Origin: Lachnoclostridium phytofermentans ISDg | GTDB lineage: Bacteria; Bacillota; Clostridia; Lachnospirales; Lachnospiraceae | Reading direction: 5' to 3' | Length of the DNA stretch: 64,000 nt | NCBI RefSeq assembly: GCF_000018685.1 | Contig: NC_010001.1 | Coordinates: 4,187,501 to 4,251,500 of the forward strand | Position numbers and translations under genes: made by a program | Shown: positions 63,185-64,000 of the stretch, piece by piece | Layout of the letters: every line of letters starts with the position of its first letter | How positions within the stretch are numbered: the first letter of the stretch is position 1 | The notes under the pieces: generated by a model | The model's database searches: none | What the model saw: the letters and a program-made list of their open reading frames with translations, nothing else | What the model was told of the DNA's origin: nothing

Positions 63185-63213
63185 ATTATAGTCAGCATTA
63201 AAACTTGTGTCAA
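63185..63213 (-). promoter_or_regulatory. Consensus promoter of the FAD oxidoreductase gene
   Basis: TTGACA (63208-63213), 17-bp spacer, TATAAT (63185-63190) on the minus strand; both hexamers are perfect. The leader is about 137 nt. Confidence 0.88.
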
Positions 63214-63225
63214 GCAGAAGGTAAC

Positions 63226-63290
63226 TATCAGAAGACTATCTATCAAGCTAACTATCACCAGACCTATCGGCAGAAACTAACTATTTATAC
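63226..63290. repeat. Short imperfect repeat (TAACTATCA...AGACTATC)
   Basis: Two imperfect 20-bp units, TAACTATCAGAAGACTATC and TAACTATCACCAGACCTATC, plus a partial third, between two minus-strand genes. Confidence 0.4.
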
Positions 63291-63327
63291 GTTACATACG
63301 AAAACAAATCTCTTGTATTTTGGCGAC

Positions 63328-64000
63328 CTAGATCTTAAATTGTTCTACTATTTTTTGTAAGTCCTTTGCATGCTGCATCGATTCAGATACGATCTCAGTA
63401 GTTTTTCCAGTAAGCTCAACTGTATTCGAAGTCTTGTGAGCAATATCATTGATTCCTGTTGCAGCCTCCGAAACTGTGTCATTAATTCCATTGATTGCTT
63501 CTGCTATGTTTTTAATTGTTGTCTGTAGACCACTTATCGATGTATTGATAATCGACATACTATCATTAAATTTGAGAGCATCATCGGAATACTGTGTACT
63601 GACATTACTAAATTCCGTATAATCATTCAATACTGTTTTTTCTAAGAAATCCAGTGTCTTTGATAAACAATCTACCATATTGTTAACAGAATCCTGTACC
63701 TCTTCTACAATATCTGTAATATCTTTTACTGCTCTTGTAGATTGATTTGCCAAGTTACCAATCTCCGAAGCTACTACTGCAAATCCCCTTCCTGACTCTC
63801 CAGCTCTTGCAGCTTCAATCGATGCATTTAAGGATAATAAACTGGTCTGAGAAGCAATGTCCATAATCGCTTTCGAGAGGGCCTGTATTCGTTCCACTGA
63901 TTTTGATTTATCAATTGCTATTGTAGTCCTTACTTTTACTTCTTCATACATCTGCTTTGTAAGGTCACTAGCATGTTCCATGTTGGAATGAAGTTCTTTC
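63328..64000 (-). CDS. Methyl-accepting chemotaxis protein, C-terminal part (5' end beyond window)
   Basis: About 224 codons are visible and the frame is open to the window edge. The first ATG inside the window (63981) is internal, as the residues before it (KELHSN) continue in frame. The signalling tip DIASQTSLLSLNASIEAARAGESGRGFAVVASEIGNLANQS identifies the chemoreceptor cytoplasmic domain. It is a second, different receptor from that at 56 kb. The variant SLLSLNASIEAARAGE is the common clostridial form. Sensor domain not visible. Confidence 0.93.
   Translation of the reverse strand, partial: KELHSNMEHASDLTKQMYEEVKVRTTIAIDKSKSVERIQALSKAIMDIASQTSLLSLNASIEAARAGESGRGFAVVASEIGNLANQSTRAVKDITDIVEEVQDSVNNMVDCLSKTLDFLEKTVLNDYTEFSNVSTQYSDDALKFNDSMSIINTSISGLQTTIKNIAEAINGINDTVSEAATGINDIAHKTSNTVELTGKTTEIVSESMQHAKDLQKIVEQFKI

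Overview
The window is low-GC DNA from a Gram-positive, spore-forming anaerobe of the clostridial (Lachnospiraceae-like) type. The evidence is a V/A-type ATPase operon, an alpha/beta-type small acid-soluble spore protein, AddAB recombination nuclease, a glmS ribozyme, strong GGAGG ribosome binding sites and consensus TTGACA/TATAAT promoters. From memory the gene content resembles Lachnoclostridium (Clostridium) phytofermentans; that species assignment is inference and was not searched.

Layout. 1-3.2 kb: partial ThyX-like protein, GltD-like flavin oxidoreductase, L-asparaginase. 3.3-5.6 kb: promoter, glmS ribozyme, glmS, terminator, then an AT-rich tandem repeat. 5.8-10.5 kb: coiled-coil protein, phospholipase-D/cardiolipin-synthase-like protein, Hsp33, methyltransferase. 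10.9-13.8 kb: divergent xylulokinase and ROK repressor around a perfect 13-bp palindrome. 14-22.9 kb: lipid kinase plus spore protein, then overlapping addB-addA. 23-29.6 kb: membrane-anchored small protein, NAD synthetase, PflX-like radical SAM protein, a probable 6S RNA, and a histidine kinase/response regulator pair. 29.9-41.3 kb: secreted Ig-like protein, MBOAT and DHHW acylation pair, an intact ISL3-type insertion sequence, a giant secreted 5'-nucleotidase-like protein, a 4-TM membrane protein and a PHP phosphoesterase. 41.4-44.4 kb: yajC, tgt, map. 44.6-53.2 kb: nine-gene V/A-ATPase operon. 53.2-64 kb: long gene-poor stretch, asnA, group II intron relic, chemotaxis receptor, small tyrosine recombinase with its own core-like sites, MATE transporter, tRNA-Trp, FAD oxidoreductase, and the C-terminal part of a second chemotaxis receptor.

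How the parts work together. Most of the window is housekeeping: nitrogen and amino-sugar metabolism (ansA, asnA, glmS), xylose use (xylB under a ROK repressor), DNA repair (addAB), cofactor and tRNA modification (nadE, tgt), secretion (yajC) and ion transport (V-ATPase). Accessory signals are few but clear. A FimB-sized recombinase is bracketed by two inverted 28-bp sites with 11-6-11 architecture. An IS has landed exactly in the loop of a transcription terminator with an 8-bp target duplication. A 5' fragment of a group II intron is present. Tandem repeats have expanded inside addA and downstream of a membrane protein gene.

The most promising candidate for an undescribed system is the recombinase and its sites at 58.34-59.2 kb, which looks like a self-contained invertible or excisable switch.
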